A stretch of 64,000 bases of DNA from Pseudomonas kairouanensis (GCF_004682055.1 NZ_QUZU01000016.1:61695-125694); one strand, 5' to 3'. Counted from the stretch's first letter, positions 46,784 through 56,796 are shown. Made by a program: numbers and translations. The notes: generated by a model not told the origin, from the sequence alone.

Positions 46784-48184
46784 ATGGCGGATGACATGGT
46801 TAACCCGGTGGGCCTCAAGCGTGGCCTGAAGAACCGGCATATTCAACTGATCGCCTTGGGAGGGGCGATTGGCACGGGGCTATTTCTGGGCTCGGCGGGC
46901 GTGCTCAAGTCGGCAGGACCGTCGATGATCCTGGGCTATGCGATCGCAGGTTTCATTGCGTTCCTGATGATGCGCCAGCTCGGCGAAATGATCGTCGAGG
47001 AACCGGTGGCCGGCTCGTTCAGCCACTTCGCCCACAAATACTGGGGCGGCTATGCGGGCTTCCTGTCGGGCTGGAACTACTGGGTGCTGTATGTGCTGGT
47101 AGGCATGGCCGAATTGACCGCAGTGGGCAAATACATCCAGTTCTGGTGGCCGGAGATCCCGACCTGGGTCAGTGCGCTGGTGTTCTTTGCGGCGGTCAAC
47201 CTGATCAACACCCTGAACGTGAAATTCTTTGGTGAGGCCGAGTTCTGGTTCGCAATCATCAAGGTGGTGGCGATTATCGGCATGATCCTGCTTGGCTGCT
47301 ACCTGCTGTTCAGCGGCACCGGTGGCCCCCAGGCGTCCATCAGCAACCTCTGGAGCCACGGCGGGTTCTTCCCCAATGGCGGCATGGGGCTGTTGATGGC
47401 CATGGCCTTCATCATGTTTTCGTTCGGTGGCCTGGAGCTGGTGGGCATCACCGCCGCCGAGGCCAGCGAGCCACGCAAAGTGATCCCGAAAGCGATCAAC
47501 CAGGTGGTCTACCGCATCCTGATTTTCTACGTGGGCGCCCTGACCGTGCTGCTGTCGTTGTACCCATGGGACCAGTTGCTGCAAACCCTTGGCGCGTCGG
47601 GGGATGCCTACAGCGGTAGCCCATTCGTGCAGATCTTCTCGCTGATCGGTAACGACACGGCGGCCCACATCCTCAACTTTGTGGTACTGACCGCAGCATT
47701 GTCGGTGTACAACAGCGGCGTGTACTGCAACAGCCGCATGCTGTTCGGCCTGGCCGAGCAAGGCGATGCGCCAAAAGCATTGATGAAGCTGAACAAACAA
47801 GGCGTGCCGCTGCGCGCGCTGGCGGTGTCGGCGCTGGTGACGATGCTGTGTGTGGTGGTCAACTATGTGGCACCCCAAAGTGCCCTGGAATTGCTGTTCG
47901 CGCTGGTGGTTGCCTCGTTGATGATCAACTGGGCACTGATCAGCATCACCCACATCAAGTTCCGCAAGGCCATGGGTGAGCAGGGCGTGACGCCGTCGTT
48001 CAAGACCTTCTGGTTCCCGTTCAGCAACTACCTGTGCCTGGCGTTCATGGCAGTGATCATCAGCGTGATGCTGGCGATTCCGGGCATACGCAACTCGGTG
48101 TTTGCGATGCCGGTGTGGGTGGGGATTATCTACGTTGCGTACCGGTTGCGCGTGAGAAACACGCCAGTCGCTACAACCCAATAA
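46784..48184 (+). CDS. Amino acid permease, AroP-like
   Basis: 466 residues with about twelve transmembrane segments and the APC-family opening GLKNRHIQLIALGGAIGTGLFLGSAG (two adjacent runs), MMRQLGEMIVEEPVAGSFSHFAH and GWNYWVLYVLVG. The sequence MFSFGGLELVGITAAEASEP is also typical of the aromatic, proline and GABA permease group. It imports amino acids with protons; the aromatic specificity is a guess by resemblance. No co-transcribed gene follows directly. Confidence 0.88.
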   Translation: MADDMVNPVGLKRGLKNRHIQLIALGGAIGTGLFLGSAGVLKSAGPSMILGYAIAGFIAFLMMRQLGEMIVEEPVAGSFSHFAHKYWGGYAGFLSGWNYWVLYVLVGMAELTAVGKYIQFWWPEIPTWVSALVFFAAVNLINTLNVKFFGEAEFWFAIIKVVAIIGMILLGCYLLFSGTGGPQASISNLWSHGGFFPNGGMGLLMAMAFIMFSFGGLELVGITAAEASEPRKVIPKAINQVVYRILIFYVGALTVLLSLYPWDQLLQTLGASGDAYSGSPFVQIFSLIGNDTAAHILNFVVLTAALSVYNSGVYCNSRMLFGLAEQGDAPKALMKLNKQGVPLRALAVSALVTMLCVVVNYVAPQSALELLFALVVASLMINWALISITHIKFRKAMGEQGVTPSFKTFWFPFSNYLCLAFMAVIISVMLAIPGIRNSVFAMPVWVGIIYVAYRLRVRNTPVATTQ

Positions 48185-48306
48185 CCCATGTGGGAGCGGC
48201 TGCGCACCAGGCAGCGCTTCTGGACATCCCGATGTCGAGTTCAGACCACTGTCGCCACGGCCGAGGCCTTAGGGTGCATCTCTGAATTCCCTGCCTCGGA
48301 GACATC

Positions 48307-48651
48307 ATGTCCAAGCCCATCACCGTACTGCGCGACACCCATCCCCTGCCGGTCCTGGATGCCTGCAAATGGGAAAAGCTCGAAGGCGACCCCCACACCG
48401 TCAACCTCAACGCCTACACCAGCGAAGACGGCAGCAAGATCATGGGCACCTGGATCTGTACGCCGGGCAAGTGGTACGTGGACTACGTAAAGTGGGAATA
48501 CTGCCACTTCCAGGAAGGCTACTGCATCATCACCCCGGAAGGCCTGGAGCCGATCCACTTGCGGGCTGGGGATATCTTCGTGGTGGAGCCGGGGATGAAG
48601 GGCACGTGGGAAGTGGTTGAGACCGTGCGCAAGTATTTCGTCTTCGCCTGA
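48307..48651 (+). CDS. Cupin domain protein (DUF861 type)
   Basis: 114 residues forming one cupin: WEYCHFQEGYCIITPEGLEPIHLR in adjacent runs contributes the first motif, and AGDIFVVEPGMKGTWEVVE the second. Metal ligands are partly replaced (CHFQE in place of HxH), so catalysis is not assured. The start has no strong ribosome site and is set by the conserved MSKPITVLRDTH. The function is unknown. Confidence 0.8.
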   Translation: MSKPITVLRDTHPLPVLDACKWEKLEGDPHTVNLNAYTSEDGSKIMGTWICTPGKWYVDYVKWEYCHFQEGYCIITPEGLEPIHLRAGDIFVVEPGMKGTWEVVETVRKYFVFA

Positions 48652-48664
48652 GCCTGCCCCCCCC

Positions 48665-48754
48665 TGTAGGAGCGAGCTTGCTCGCGAAGATCATCAACGA
48701 AAACGCGCTCATCCAGGATGAGCGCGGTTTTTCGCGGGCAAGCTCCGCTCCTAC
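48665..48754. repeat. REP/BIME-like inverted repeat overlapping the mmsB stop codon
   Basis: TGTAGGAGCGAGCTTGCTCG pairs with CGGGCAAGCTCCGCTCCTAC across about 45 bp; the right arm has one substitution and one inserted base. Its right end supplies the TAG stop of mmsB (48751-48753). Confidence 0.85.
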
Positions 48755-49635
48755 GGTTTGCGATAGCTGTTGATGATCGCCGAGAAGTCCTTGCCCCCCT
48801 CCCCACGCTGACTCATCGACTGGTACAACTGTTGCGCCACGGCGCCGAGAATCACCGGCTGGTGCACCTGGCGCGCCGCTTCAGTGGCCAACCCCAAATC
48901 CTTGAGCATCAGGTCGGCACCAAAGCCCCCGGTGTACCCCCGGGACGACGGCGCGGTCTCGATCACCCCCGGCCATGGGTTGTAGGTGTCGGAACTCCAG
49001 CAGCGCCCCGTGGAGCTGTTGATAATTCCCGCCAGCACCTGGGTGTCGATCCCCAACGCATCCCCCAACGCCATGGCTTCGCTGACACCGACCATGCTGA
49101 TGCCCAGCAGCAGGTTGTTGCAGATCTTGGCGATTTGCCCGGTACCCACATCGCCGCAGTGCACGATGTTACGGCCCATTTGCGCCAGTACCGGTTGCAG
49201 GGTGGCGAACAATTGCGCGGTGGCACCGACCATAAAGGTCAACGTGCCCGCCTGTGCCCCCCCCGTGCCGCCGGACACCGGGGCATCGGCCACCGCCACC
49301 CCTTGCTTGGCTGCAGCCGCCGCTACATCGCGGATGGTTTGCGGGTCGATGGTGCTGCAATCCACTGCTGGCACACCTTGGCCGATACCTGCCAGCACGC
49401 CGTCTTCACCGAGCCACACGCTGCGCACGTGGGCAGCGGCCGGCAGCATGGTAATCACCAGTTCAGCGCCGCTGGCCGCATCGCGCGGTGAATCACTGAT
49501 GGAGCCACCCAGTTCGGCCAGTTCCTTGAGCACGGTCTGGTTCAGGTCAAACAGGCTCAGCGCATGGCCAGCCTTGATCAGGTTGCGGGCCATGGGCGCG
49601 CCCATGTTGCCCAGGCCGATAAATGCAATCTTCAT
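48751..49635 (-). CDS. mmsB: 3-Hydroxyisobutyrate dehydrogenase
   Basis: 294 residues of the beta-hydroxyacid dehydrogenase family: IGLGNMGAPMARNLIKAG at the start, DAPVSGGTGGAQAGTL near residue 114 and the catalytic lysine in GTGQIAKICNNLLLG near residue 170. It oxidises 3-hydroxyisobutyrate to methylmalonate semialdehyde in valine breakdown. It follows mmsA by 15 bp, completing the usual pair. The stop codon TAG lies inside a REP arm. Confidence 0.95.
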   Translation of the reverse strand: MKIAFIGLGNMGAPMARNLIKAGHALSLFDLNQTVLKELAELGGSISDSPRDAASGAELVITMLPAAAHVRSVWLGEDGVLAGIGQGVPAVDCSTIDPQTIRDVAAAAAKQGVAVADAPVSGGTGGAQAGTLTFMVGATAQLFATLQPVLAQMGRNIVHCGDVGTGQIAKICNNLLLGISMVGVSEAMALGDALGIDTQVLAGIINSSTGRCWSSDTYNPWPGVIETAPSSRGYTGGFGADLMLKDLGLATEAARQVHQPVILGAVAQQLYQSMSQRGEGGKDFSAIINSYRKP

Positions 49636-49650
49636 GGTCGTCTCCTGGAG

Positions 49651-51168
49651 TCAGCGCAGGTTGATGGTGGTGTTGACGCCATCGTTGACCGTGTCGTCGT
49701 CGAACCAGCGGCTGGTGACGGTCTTGGTCTGGGTGTAGAACTGCACCACTTGTTTGCCATACGGGCCGAGGTCGCCGAGCTTGGAACCACGGGAACCGGT
49801 GAAGCTGAAGAACGGCACCGGCACCGGGATCGGGATGTTGATGCCCACTTGGCCCACATCGATTTCGCTCTGGAACTTGCGCGCCGCCGCCCCGCTCTGG
49901 GTGAACAGGCCGGTGCCGTTGCCGAAGGGGTTAGCGTTGACCAGGGCGATGGCCTCATCAAGGGTCGCGACTTCGATCACCACCAGCACCGGGCCGAAGA
50001 TTTCCTGGGTGTAGATTTGCATATCGGTGGTCACGCCCGAAAACAGGGTCGGGCCAACGAAGTTACCTTGCTCAAAGCCCGGCACCTGGATGTCACGGCC
50101 GTCCAGTTCCAGCTTGGCACCTTCTTTCACGCCGCTTTCGATCAGGTCCAGGATCCGCGCCTTGGCACGCTTGGAGATCACCGGGCCGACATCCGTGCCC
50201 GCCTCGCTGCCGGCGTTGACCTTGAGTTTTTGCGCCAGCGCCTTCAGGTCGGGCAGCCATTGCTTGGACGCGCCCACCAGCACCACCACCGAGGTGGCCA
50301 TGCAACGCTGGCCCGCCGCGCCAAAACCGGCACCCACCAGGGCGTTGAGGGTATGTTCACGGTTGGCGTCCGGCAGTACCACGGCGTGGTTCTTGGCACC
50401 CATCATCGATTGCACACGCTTGCCGTGTTTGCCAGCCAGGTCGTAGACGTGGGTGCCGACCGCGGTCGAGCCGACGAAGGACACAGCCTTGATGTCTTTA
50501 TGGGTGCACAGCGCATCCACCACATCCTTGCCGCCATGCACCACGTTGAGCACGCCGGCCGGCACCCCGGCCTCCAGCGCCAGTTCCACCAGCAGCAGGG
50601 TCGACAGCGGGTCTTGTTCAGACGGTTTGAGCACGAAGGTGTTGCCGCAGGCAATCGCCATCGGGAACATCCACAGCGGAATCATCGCCGGGAAGTTGAA
50701 CGGGGTAATACCGGCGCACACGCCGATGGGCTGGCGCAGGGTGTAGGTGTCGACGCCGCCGGCAACGTTCTCGGCGAATTCGCCCATCTGCAAGGTGCCA
50801 ATGGAGCACGCGTGCTCCACCACCTCCAGGCCACGGAAAATATCGCCTTCGGCATCGGCAATGGTCTTGCCCTGCTCGTTGCTCAGCACCACGGCAATGC
50901 GTTTGGAATGTTCGCGGATCAACGCCTGCAGCTTGAGCATGATGCGCATGCGCGCGCCGATGGGCGTCAGCTTCCAGGTCTGGAAGGCACGATGGGCGGC
51001 GTCGATGGCGGCGTTGACTTCATCGGCAGTAGCGAACGGGACTTTGGCCAGTACTTCTTGAGTGGCCGGGTTGACGATGTCTTGCCACTCGGTGGTCTTG
51101 GACTCGACCCACTCGCCATTGATCAGCAACTTGACCTGTTGCACGGAAATATCGGCAGATGCGTTCAT
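49651..51168 (-). CDS. mmsA: Methylmalonate-semialdehyde dehydrogenase (CoA-acylating)
   Basis: 505 residues from the ATG at 51168 ([20 protein letters not shown]). Motifs in order: [38 protein letters not shown] in two runs, and the catalytic cysteine in [11 protein letters not shown] near residue 287, in the style of MmsA. It oxidises methylmalonate semialdehyde with CoA, giving propionyl-CoA in valine degradation. First gene of the mmsA-mmsB operon, divergent from a LysR gene. Confidence 0.96.
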   Translation of the reverse strand: MNASADISVQQVKLLINGEWVESKTTEWQDIVNPATQEVLAKVPFATADEVNAAIDAAHRAFQTWKLTPIGARMRIMLKLQALIREHSKRIAVVLSNEQGKTIADAEGDIFRGLEVVEHACSIGTLQMGEFAENVAGGVDTYTLRQPIGVCAGITPFNFPAMIPLWMFPMAIACGNTFVLKPSEQDPLSTLLLVELALEAGVPAGVLNVVHGGKDVVDALCTHKDIKAVSFVGSTAVGTHVYDLAGKHGKRVQSMMGAKNHAVVLPDANREHTLNALVGAGFGAAGQRCMATSVVVLVGASKQWLPDLKALAQKLKVNAGSEAGTDVGPVISKRAKARILDLIESGVKEGAKLELDGRDIQVPGFEQGNFVGPTLFSGVTTDMQIYTQEIFGPVLVVIEVATLDEAIALVNANPFGNGTGLFTQSGAAARKFQSEIDVGQVGINIPIPVPVPFFSFTGSRGSKLGDLGPYGKQVVQFYTQTKTVTSRWFDDDTVNDGVNTTINLR

Positions 51169-51301
51169 GTGGTCTCCAAATCTTATATTTATGCTAGAGA
51201 ACCAAGGCGTTGAACCGCCTTGAAGAATGAGGCGTTCGGACTGTTTTTGGAGTATAGATGTGCAAACTTCTAATAAGAACGCACATATAAGCCGGTCCAA
51301 T

Positions 51302-52249
51302 ATGCAAAAAAACATCACATCACTGGGTTCCCTGAACTGGGATGACCTGAAGTTTTTTCTCGAAGTGGCCCGCACCCGCAAGGCCAGCGTGGCCGCCAAG
51401 CGCCTGGCGGTGGACTACACCACGGTGTCGCGGCGCATCAGTTCGCTGGAAGTGTCCCTCGGCACGCTGCTGTTCGAAAAGTCGCGGACCAACGGCTTCG
51501 TGCTCACCACCGAGGGCCAGCGCTTGCTGGGCTATGCCGAGTCCATCGAAAGCACCCTGCACATGGCCTGCGAACAAGTCTCCGGCTCTGGCGTGGCGCT
51601 GTCCGGCCATGTGCGCATGGGCTGCACCGAAGGTTTCGGCAGCTTCTTCGTCACCCCGCAGTTGAGCCATTTCGTCGACACCTACCCGGCGATCTCGGTA
51701 GACATCCTGCCCCTGCCCCACTTCATCAGCCTGTCCAAGCGCGAAGCCGACATCGTCATCGCCCTGGAACGCCCGGAACACGGGCCCTATGTGTGCTGCA
51801 AACTGTGCGACTACACGTTGCAGCTATACGCCACCCAGGAATACCTCGACCAACACCCGCCCATCCAACGCCCGACGGATTTGGCGGAGCATCCGTTTAT
51901 CAGCTATGTGGACGACCTGGCGTTCAGCTCCGAGTTGCTGTACCTGGCCAACGTCGTACCCGGCGCCAGCGCCAGCCTGCGCAGTACCAGCGTGATTGCA
52001 CAGTACGTGGCGGCGCAGCAGGGCCGGTCGATGGCGATATTGCCGTGTTTTCTGGCGGCGCAGGATCCGCGGTTGTTGCCGGTGCTGGCGCAGGAGATCA
52101 CGCTGACGCGGCAGTTCTGGATGTATTGCCGCGAGGATTTGCGCAAGTTGAAGCGGATTACGTTGTTGTGGGATTACATCAGGGAAGTGACGGAGCAGAA
52201 CCAGGGGTTGTTGATGGGGCAGACGCGGGAGATGCGCTTTGCCGACTGA
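51302..52249 (+). CDS. LysR-family regulator, probable regulator of mmsAB
   Basis: 315 residues from the ATG at 51302; the open frame runs upstream to 51227 but without a ribosome site. The DNA-binding helix reads [20 protein letters not shown] (about residues 27-46), followed by [20 protein letters not shown] and an effector domain. It is divergent from mmsA over 133 bp, so it should control valine degradation. P. aeruginosa uses an AraC-type MmsR instead; several P. fluorescens strains have a LysR gene here. Confidence 0.88.
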   Translation: MQKNITSLGSLNWDDLKFFLEVARTRKASVAAKRLAVDYTTVSRRISSLEVSLGTLLFEKSRTNGFVLTTEGQRLLGYAESIESTLHMACEQVSGSGVALSGHVRMGCTEGFGSFFVTPQLSHFVDTYPAISVDILPLPHFISLSKREADIVIALERPEHGPYVCCKLCDYTLQLYATQEYLDQHPPIQRPTDLAEHPFISYVDDLAFSSELLYLANVVPGASASLRSTSVIAQYVAAQQGRSMAILPCFLAAQDPRLLPVLAQEITLTRQFWMYCREDLRKLKRITLLWDYIREVTEQNQGLLMGQTREMRFAD

Positions 52250-52278
52250 CCGAATCTAAAGCACACCCCAGGTCAAAA

Positions 52279-52309
52279 ATGTGGGAGCGGCGGTTCGACG
52301 CTCCCACAT
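52279..52309. repeat. Single REP-like hairpin
   Basis: ATGTGGGAGCG and CGCTCCCACAT are perfect 11-bp complements around 9 bases. It lies between two convergent genes and may assist termination. Confidence 0.75.
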
Positions 52310-52345
52310 TTGGACTGCATTTCAATCTGGCAATGTGGGGCCAGC

Positions 52346-52837
52346 TCAGTCCGCAATCACCACAATCGACACCCGCCGGTTCTCTGTACGCCCCGCCGCC
52401 GTGGTATTCGACGCCACCGGTTCGCTGCTACCCAGGCCACGAAGCTCGATGTTTTCTTCTTTCATGCCCACGCCTTTGAGTACCGTGGCCACGCTTTTGG
52501 CGCGGCGCAGGGACAACTGCTGGTTGTACATTTCTTTGCCGGACGCGTCGGTGTGGCCGTCCACTCGAACCCGCTCGATGCCCACGCCGAGCAGGGCCTT
52601 GCCGATACGTTGGACGATGTCGGCGCTGGGTTGGTTGAGCGTTTCGACGTCGCTGCCAAACAGGACCTTGCCCGACAGGCCGAACGCCCAGCCTTCATCG
52701 GTAAGCTCGAAGCCTTGTTGCTTGAGAACGGCGATCTGCGCCGGGGTCAGGCCTTTGGGGGGCGCTGTTTGGCAACCACCGAGGGCCAGCAAGGCCACCA
52801 GCAGGGTGATAAACATGAAACGCGCGGTCGAGAACAA
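52346..52837 (-). CDS. yfiB: OmpA-family lipoprotein YfiB
   Basis: 163 residues starting with TTG at 52837 (GGAG seven bases before). The ATG at 52816 would remove the positively charged part of the signal, and no better ribosome site is present for it. The lipobox LGGC and an OmpA-like peptidoglycan-binding domain (VDGHTDASGKEMYNQQLSLRRA; NRRVSIVV at the end) identify YfiB. In the YfiBNR system it sequesters YfiR at the outer membrane or peptidoglycan and so releases the cyclase YfiN. Last gene of yfiR-yfiN-yfiB, three bases after yfiN. Confidence 0.9.
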   Translation of the reverse strand: MFSTARFMFITLLVALLALGGCQTAPPKGLTPAQIAVLKQQGFELTDEGWAFGLSGKVLFGSDVETLNQPSADIVQRIGKALLGVGIERVRVDGHTDASGKEMYNQQLSLRRAKSVATVLKGVGMKEENIELRGLGSSEPVASNTTAAGRTENRRVSIVVIAD

Positions 52838-52840
52838 GGG

Positions 52841-54103
52841 TTAACTCCTGTGTTGAACATGGACGACGGAGCTCTCCGGCTCCGCCGTGTGCTGGCCACC
52901 CTGGGATTGGCGCTTGGCCTGGTACATCGCCACATCGGCGGCGTTGAGCAAGGTGCCGGGCGTGGCGCCATGGTCAGGGTAAAGGGCGATGCCGATACTG
53001 AGGGAGGTCAACACCTGGGCGTTGCCCGGCACGGGTATCGGCATGTCCATGCTGGCGATGATGTTGTCGGCGATGCGTTGGGCATCTTCGAGTTTGTGCA
53101 GCGGCGCCAGCAGGATCGCGAATTCATCGCCACCCAGGCGCGCCACCAGGTCATCTTCACGCAGTTGCGCCCGCACGCGGTCAGCCACCGCCACCAGTAC
53201 AGCATCGCCTGCGGCGTGGCCGAAGTTGTCGTTGATCTCTTTGAAACGGTCGCTGTCGAGGTAAAGCACCGCAAGCTGTTCCCTGGCCTTGGCGGCACCA
53301 CGCAGGGCGCGAATCAAGCGGCCCTCAAAGAACGCACGGTTGGGCAAACCGGTGAGGCTGTCGTGGTTGGCCTGGTGGGCGAGGCTTTCGTTTTCGCTTT
53401 GCAGGTGGCTCTGCCAGGCTTCCATTTCGCCGAGCAAGGCATTGAAGTCACTGCCCAGGCTGTGCAGCTCGGCGATCTGCGCCGGTGGCACGCGGCGGTC
53501 AAAGTCGCGCTCGCTGCGGGCGGCATGGGCCACGACGGCAAGGCTTTGCAACGGGCCGGTGATGCCGCGCAACAGCCGTCGTGCCAGAACCAGCGCAACC
53601 CAGGCGCTGAGGGCGGTGCAAATCAGGATCCCGGCCAGGCCACTGAGCAGGAAACGCAGCAGGCTGCCCCCGTGGCCCGTCAGGTGGATGCTGCCGATGG
53701 TTCGGCCTTGGTGCAGGATCGGCTGGCTGATGGGCTGTTCGAGCAGTGCATGGGCCAGTTCCAGTTCAACCCGCGAGAGCATCCCGGTGTCGGGACGCGT
53801 CCAGTGCGCCAATAATGTGCCATTGGCATCGAACACTTCGGCCTGGGCCACTTCTTCGGTGGAGGCAATCAAGCTCAGGGCTTCGGTGGCCGCCGCGCTG
53901 TCGTTGAACACCACCGCCGCTTCCACGGTGTAGTTGATGGAGCGCGCGATCAGGTGCAGGTTGTGTTCGGCATACACCCGCAGCGCCAGCACGCCGAGCA
54001 GGGTCAGGGATACGCTGGCCAGGGTCACGGCCACCAGCGCCAGGATCAGGTGCCCCCGGCCGATGACTGCGCGCAGGGTGGGTCGCACTTTCCCGCCGGT
54101 CAT
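52841..54103 (-). CDS. yfiN: Diguanylate cyclase YfiN (TpbB)
   Basis: 420 residues. An N-terminal membrane helix (about 17-40), a periplasmic PAS-like sensor (45-150), a second helix, HAMP, and a GGDEF domain are present. The active site reads GGDEF at residues 324-328, and the inhibitory I-site RxxD is intact at R315-D318 (REDD), so product inhibition is expected. It synthesises c-di-GMP and is kept off by periplasmic YfiR, whose gene overlaps it by four bases. The system controls attachment and small-colony variants in P. aeruginosa. Confidence 0.93.
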   Translation of the reverse strand: MTGGKVRPTLRAVIGRGHLILALVAVTLASVSLTLLGVLALRVYAEHNLHLIARSINYTVEAAVVFNDSAAATEALSLIASTEEVAQAEVFDANGTLLAHWTRPDTGMLSRVELELAHALLEQPISQPILHQGRTIGSIHLTGHGGSLLRFLLSGLAGILICTALSAWVALVLARRLLRGITGPLQSLAVVAHAARSERDFDRRVPPAQIAELHSLGSDFNALLGEMEAWQSHLQSENESLAHQANHDSLTGLPNRAFFEGRLIRALRGAAKAREQLAVLYLDSDRFKEINDNFGHAAGDAVLVAVADRVRAQLREDDLVARLGGDEFAILLAPLHKLEDAQRIADNIIASMDMPIPVPGNAQVLTSLSIGIALYPDHGATPGTLLNAADVAMYQAKRQSQGGQHTAEPESSVVHVQHRS

Positions 54104-54675
54104 GACGCTGGGGCCCTGCGACGGGACAGTTGCAACACACTGGGATGAATGCGCACGCCGCTGCGGGCCACGGAGTCGAGGTTGACCTCGAACGACACCT
54201 GCTCATCGCCCACTCGCAGGCAAAACAGACTGCCCACGGTGCACTGGTCGCCACCTTCGCTGATGCTGAGCACCGGATGGCCGATCAATGAGGCAAACAG
54301 TTGGCTGCGTTCATCCGCGGTGAGCTTGCCGATATAGACAGCGTCGCAGGCATCGACGATATCGGGGTGATCGGCCAACAGGCGTCGCACCACCACTGGA
54401 CGGCCGGTGGCCTGGGTGGTGCCCTTGATCAGGTCATCGGTGTACTGGGTGGGCCCGACGATGCACAACCGCAATTGTGCAGGCTCCACCGGCCAACGGG
54501 CATAACTGAGGATGCCCAGGACCACTTGGGTGACGGCTTGCGCCCGGTGATCGGCCGTGTCGACAGGGCCGGCCGCCAGGGCGAAGGCGTGTGGGACAAA
54601 GGCACACAGAAACGCCACCAGCAGCATGCGTCTCCAGCTCGAACTGCGCTCTGTAGGCGAGACAGCCACGTTCAT
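54100..54675 (-). CDS. yfiR: Periplasmic repressor YfiR (DUF4154)
   Basis: 191 residues with a signal sequence (hydrophobic stretch MLLVAFLCAFVPHAFALAA). The four conserved cysteines are at residues 71, 110, 145 and 152, the same numbering as in P. aeruginosa YfiR, where they form structural and redox-sensitive disulfides. It binds the periplasmic domain of YfiN and inhibits it; YfiB relieves this. It overlaps yfiN by four bases and starts 12 bp after recD on the same strand, so part of its expression may come from recCBD. Confidence 0.92.
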   Translation of the reverse strand: MNVAVSPTERSSSWRRMLLVAFLCAFVPHAFALAAGPVDTADHRAQAVTQVVLGILSYARWPVEPAQLRLCIVGPTQYTDDLIKGTTQATGRPVVVRRLLADHPDIVDACDAVYIGKLTADERSQLFASLIGHPVLSISEGGDQCTVGSLFCLRVGDEQVSFEVNLDSVARSGVRIHPSVLQLSRRRAPAS

Positions 54676-54687
54676 GCAGCGTTTCTC

Positions 54688-56796
54688 TCAGGTGTTTTTT
54701 GGATGATGCCGCAACGATAGCACAGCGTCAGATATTTCTGACTCTCCACCCAACTCCAGCATCAAACCGCTCAAGCGCTTGACCTTGCGCCGTACCGCTT
54801 CTTCAAACACGCCGCCACGGGGTTCGATCAGACTGAACCAACGTTTGGCCCGGGTGATACCGGTGTAGATCAGCTCTTTGGTCAACACCGGGTTCAGGGC
54901 ATCCGGCAGGATCAACGCCGTGTGGGTGAACTCCGATCCCTGGGATTTGTGCACGGTCATGGCGTACACGGTTTCCACATCATTCAGGCGGCTAGGCAGT
55001 ACAAAACGCACACCGCCCTGGCCGTCGTTACGTGGGAAGGCAACGCGCAGCACCTGGGGGCCACCGTCGCTTTCGGGCAGTTTGAGGGCGATGCCAATAT
55101 CGCCGTTCATCAGGCCCAGACCGTAATCGTTGCGGGTCATCAATACCGGACGACCTTCGTACCATTGCTCATCGCCCTCGATCAGCCGCACTTTGCGCAG
55201 GGCAGCGGTGATGCGCAGATTCAAGCCTTCGACGCCCCAGGGGCCTTTGCGCACGGCGCAGAGCAGTTGGAACGCATCGAAGGCGTGCAGCAGTTGTTGG
55301 GCCCAGTGGGTCCAGGCTTCGCTGTCACGCGGGGTATCGAGGGACGGGCGCGCACTGTGCAGCAGGCTCAGGTAATAGCGATAACCCTGGGCGCCCTCGC
55401 TGCCCTGCCCGTCCAGTACCAGGCGCTCAAGGGCGTGGTCGTGCTCACCCTTGAGGCTCACGCAGAACAGGTCGGTATGGCTGCCGATACGCAACAATTT
55501 GCGCGCCTCATCGGCGTTCATCTGGTTGACCCAGCGCGCCAATTGGCCAATGCCGCTGCCTTCGCCGAAACGGCGCGAGTAACGCAACATCACCACTTGC
55601 TGGGCCAGGGGGTGGCTGTCGTCGAGGTCTTCCTGCAGGCCGCTGGCGCTGAGGTTTTCGCCACTGACGGTTTGCAGCCATTGGCGGGTATGGGGGCTGT
55701 ACCAGCCGGCTTCGGCATCGCGGCACAAGTCACCGAGCACAGCGCCCGCTTCAACCGACGCCAGTTGATCCTTGTCGCCGAGCAAAACCAAACGGGCATG
55801 GGGCGGCAAGGCGTCCAGCAGGTTCGCCATCATTTCCAGGTCGATCATCGAAGCTTCGTCCACCACCAGCACATCCAAGGGCAACGGGTTGCCGATGTGG
55901 TGACGGAAGTGACGGGTACCCGGCCGACTGCCCAGCAAGCGGTGAACGGTGGTGACCTGGGTCGGGATTTTTTCCCGCACGTTTTCAGGAACGGTCAGCG
56001 ACTGGACTTGCTGGCTGATGGACTCGGTCAGACGCGCGGCGGCTTTACCGGTAGGCGCCGCCAGCCGAATGCGCAGCGGGCTGCCGGCTTCTACGGCAGG
56101 CGCTTGCAGCAAGGCGAGCAGGCGCACCACCGTGGTGGTCTTGCCGGTGCCTGGGCCGCCGGTGACGATGCTGAAGGCACCGCGCGTGGCCAGGGCACAG
56201 GCAAGTTTTTGCCAGTCGATCACGCCATCGGGTGGCGGTTGGTCGAACAGCGTGTTCAAGCGCTGAGGCAGGTCGGCGGCGATGTTTTCCTGGGTGGCGA
56301 GGCGCACACGCAGGGCGCTGTCGATACGCCGCTCGTAAGTCCAGTAGCGTCGCAGGTACAGGCGCTTGCCGGCCAGCACCAATGGGCGGCTTTGGGCCGA
56401 CTCACTGCCATCCACCGCCAGCGCGACCAAGCGGCTGGAGGCCAGGGCATGGCACCAGTGGGCGCCGTCGAGGCCATCGAGCAATTGGGACGGCAACAAC
56501 ATGGCGCCGGTTTGCAGGTCGCCTTCGGGCGGCAGGGACAGCGCGAAGTCCGGTGCCTTGAGGGTTTCGAACAGGTCCAGGCACACATGGCCGTGGCCCA
56601 ACTGGTGGCTGGTCAAGGCTGCCGCCAACAGCACCAAGGGGTCGGCCTGCGGGTCCAGCTCATTCAGGAAGCCGACGAAGGCTTTGTCCAAGGCGCGCAG
56701 CCAACCGCGATCAACCCAACGCTCCAGCAGTTGCACCAGGTCGGCGGCGCGGCTCAGAGGCATCAGTTCCTCAAGCGGTAACGGCGACAGGCTCAT
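54688..56796 (-). CDS. recD: Exodeoxyribonuclease V alpha subunit RecD
   Basis: 702 residues with the SF1B helicase motifs: Walker A GGPGTGKTTTVVRL near residue 217, a Walker-B-like VVDEASMIDLEMM, LLGDKDQLASVEAGAVLGD (two runs) and the late MTVHKSQGSEFTHTAL. RecD is the 5'-3' motor of RecBCD. The start overlaps recB by four bases (ATGA), and it is the last of recC-recB-recD. The N-terminal 90 residues are the RecD-specific domain contacting RecC. Confidence 0.97.
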   Translation of the reverse strand: MSLSPLPLEELMPLSRAADLVQLLERWVDRGWLRALDKAFVGFLNELDPQADPLVLLAAALTSHQLGHGHVCLDLFETLKAPDFALSLPPEGDLQTGAMLLPSQLLDGLDGAHWCHALASSRLVALAVDGSESAQSRPLVLAGKRLYLRRYWTYERRIDSALRVRLATQENIAADLPQRLNTLFDQPPPDGVIDWQKLACALATRGAFSIVTGGPGTGKTTTVVRLLALLQAPAVEAGSPLRIRLAAPTGKAAARLTESISQQVQSLTVPENVREKIPTQVTTVHRLLGSRPGTRHFRHHIGNPLPLDVLVVDEASMIDLEMMANLLDALPPHARLVLLGDKDQLASVEAGAVLGDLCRDAEAGWYSPHTRQWLQTVSGENLSASGLQEDLDDSHPLAQQVVMLRYSRRFGEGSGIGQLARWVNQMNADEARKLLRIGSHTDLFCVSLKGEHDHALERLVLDGQGSEGAQGYRYYLSLLHSARPSLDTPRDSEAWTHWAQQLLHAFDAFQLLCAVRKGPWGVEGLNLRITAALRKVRLIEGDEQWYEGRPVLMTRNDYGLGLMNGDIGIALKLPESDGGPQVLRVAFPRNDGQGGVRFVLPSRLNDVETVYAMTVHKSQGSEFTHTALILPDALNPVLTKELIYTGITRAKRWFSLIEPRGGVFEEAVRRKVKRLSGLMLELGGESEISDAVLSLRHHPKNT

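Noticed and set aside
54922..56781. 619-codon plus-strand open frame opposite recD
   Set aside because: recD on the minus strand carries all helicase motifs; the opposite frame is a GC-bias artefact.
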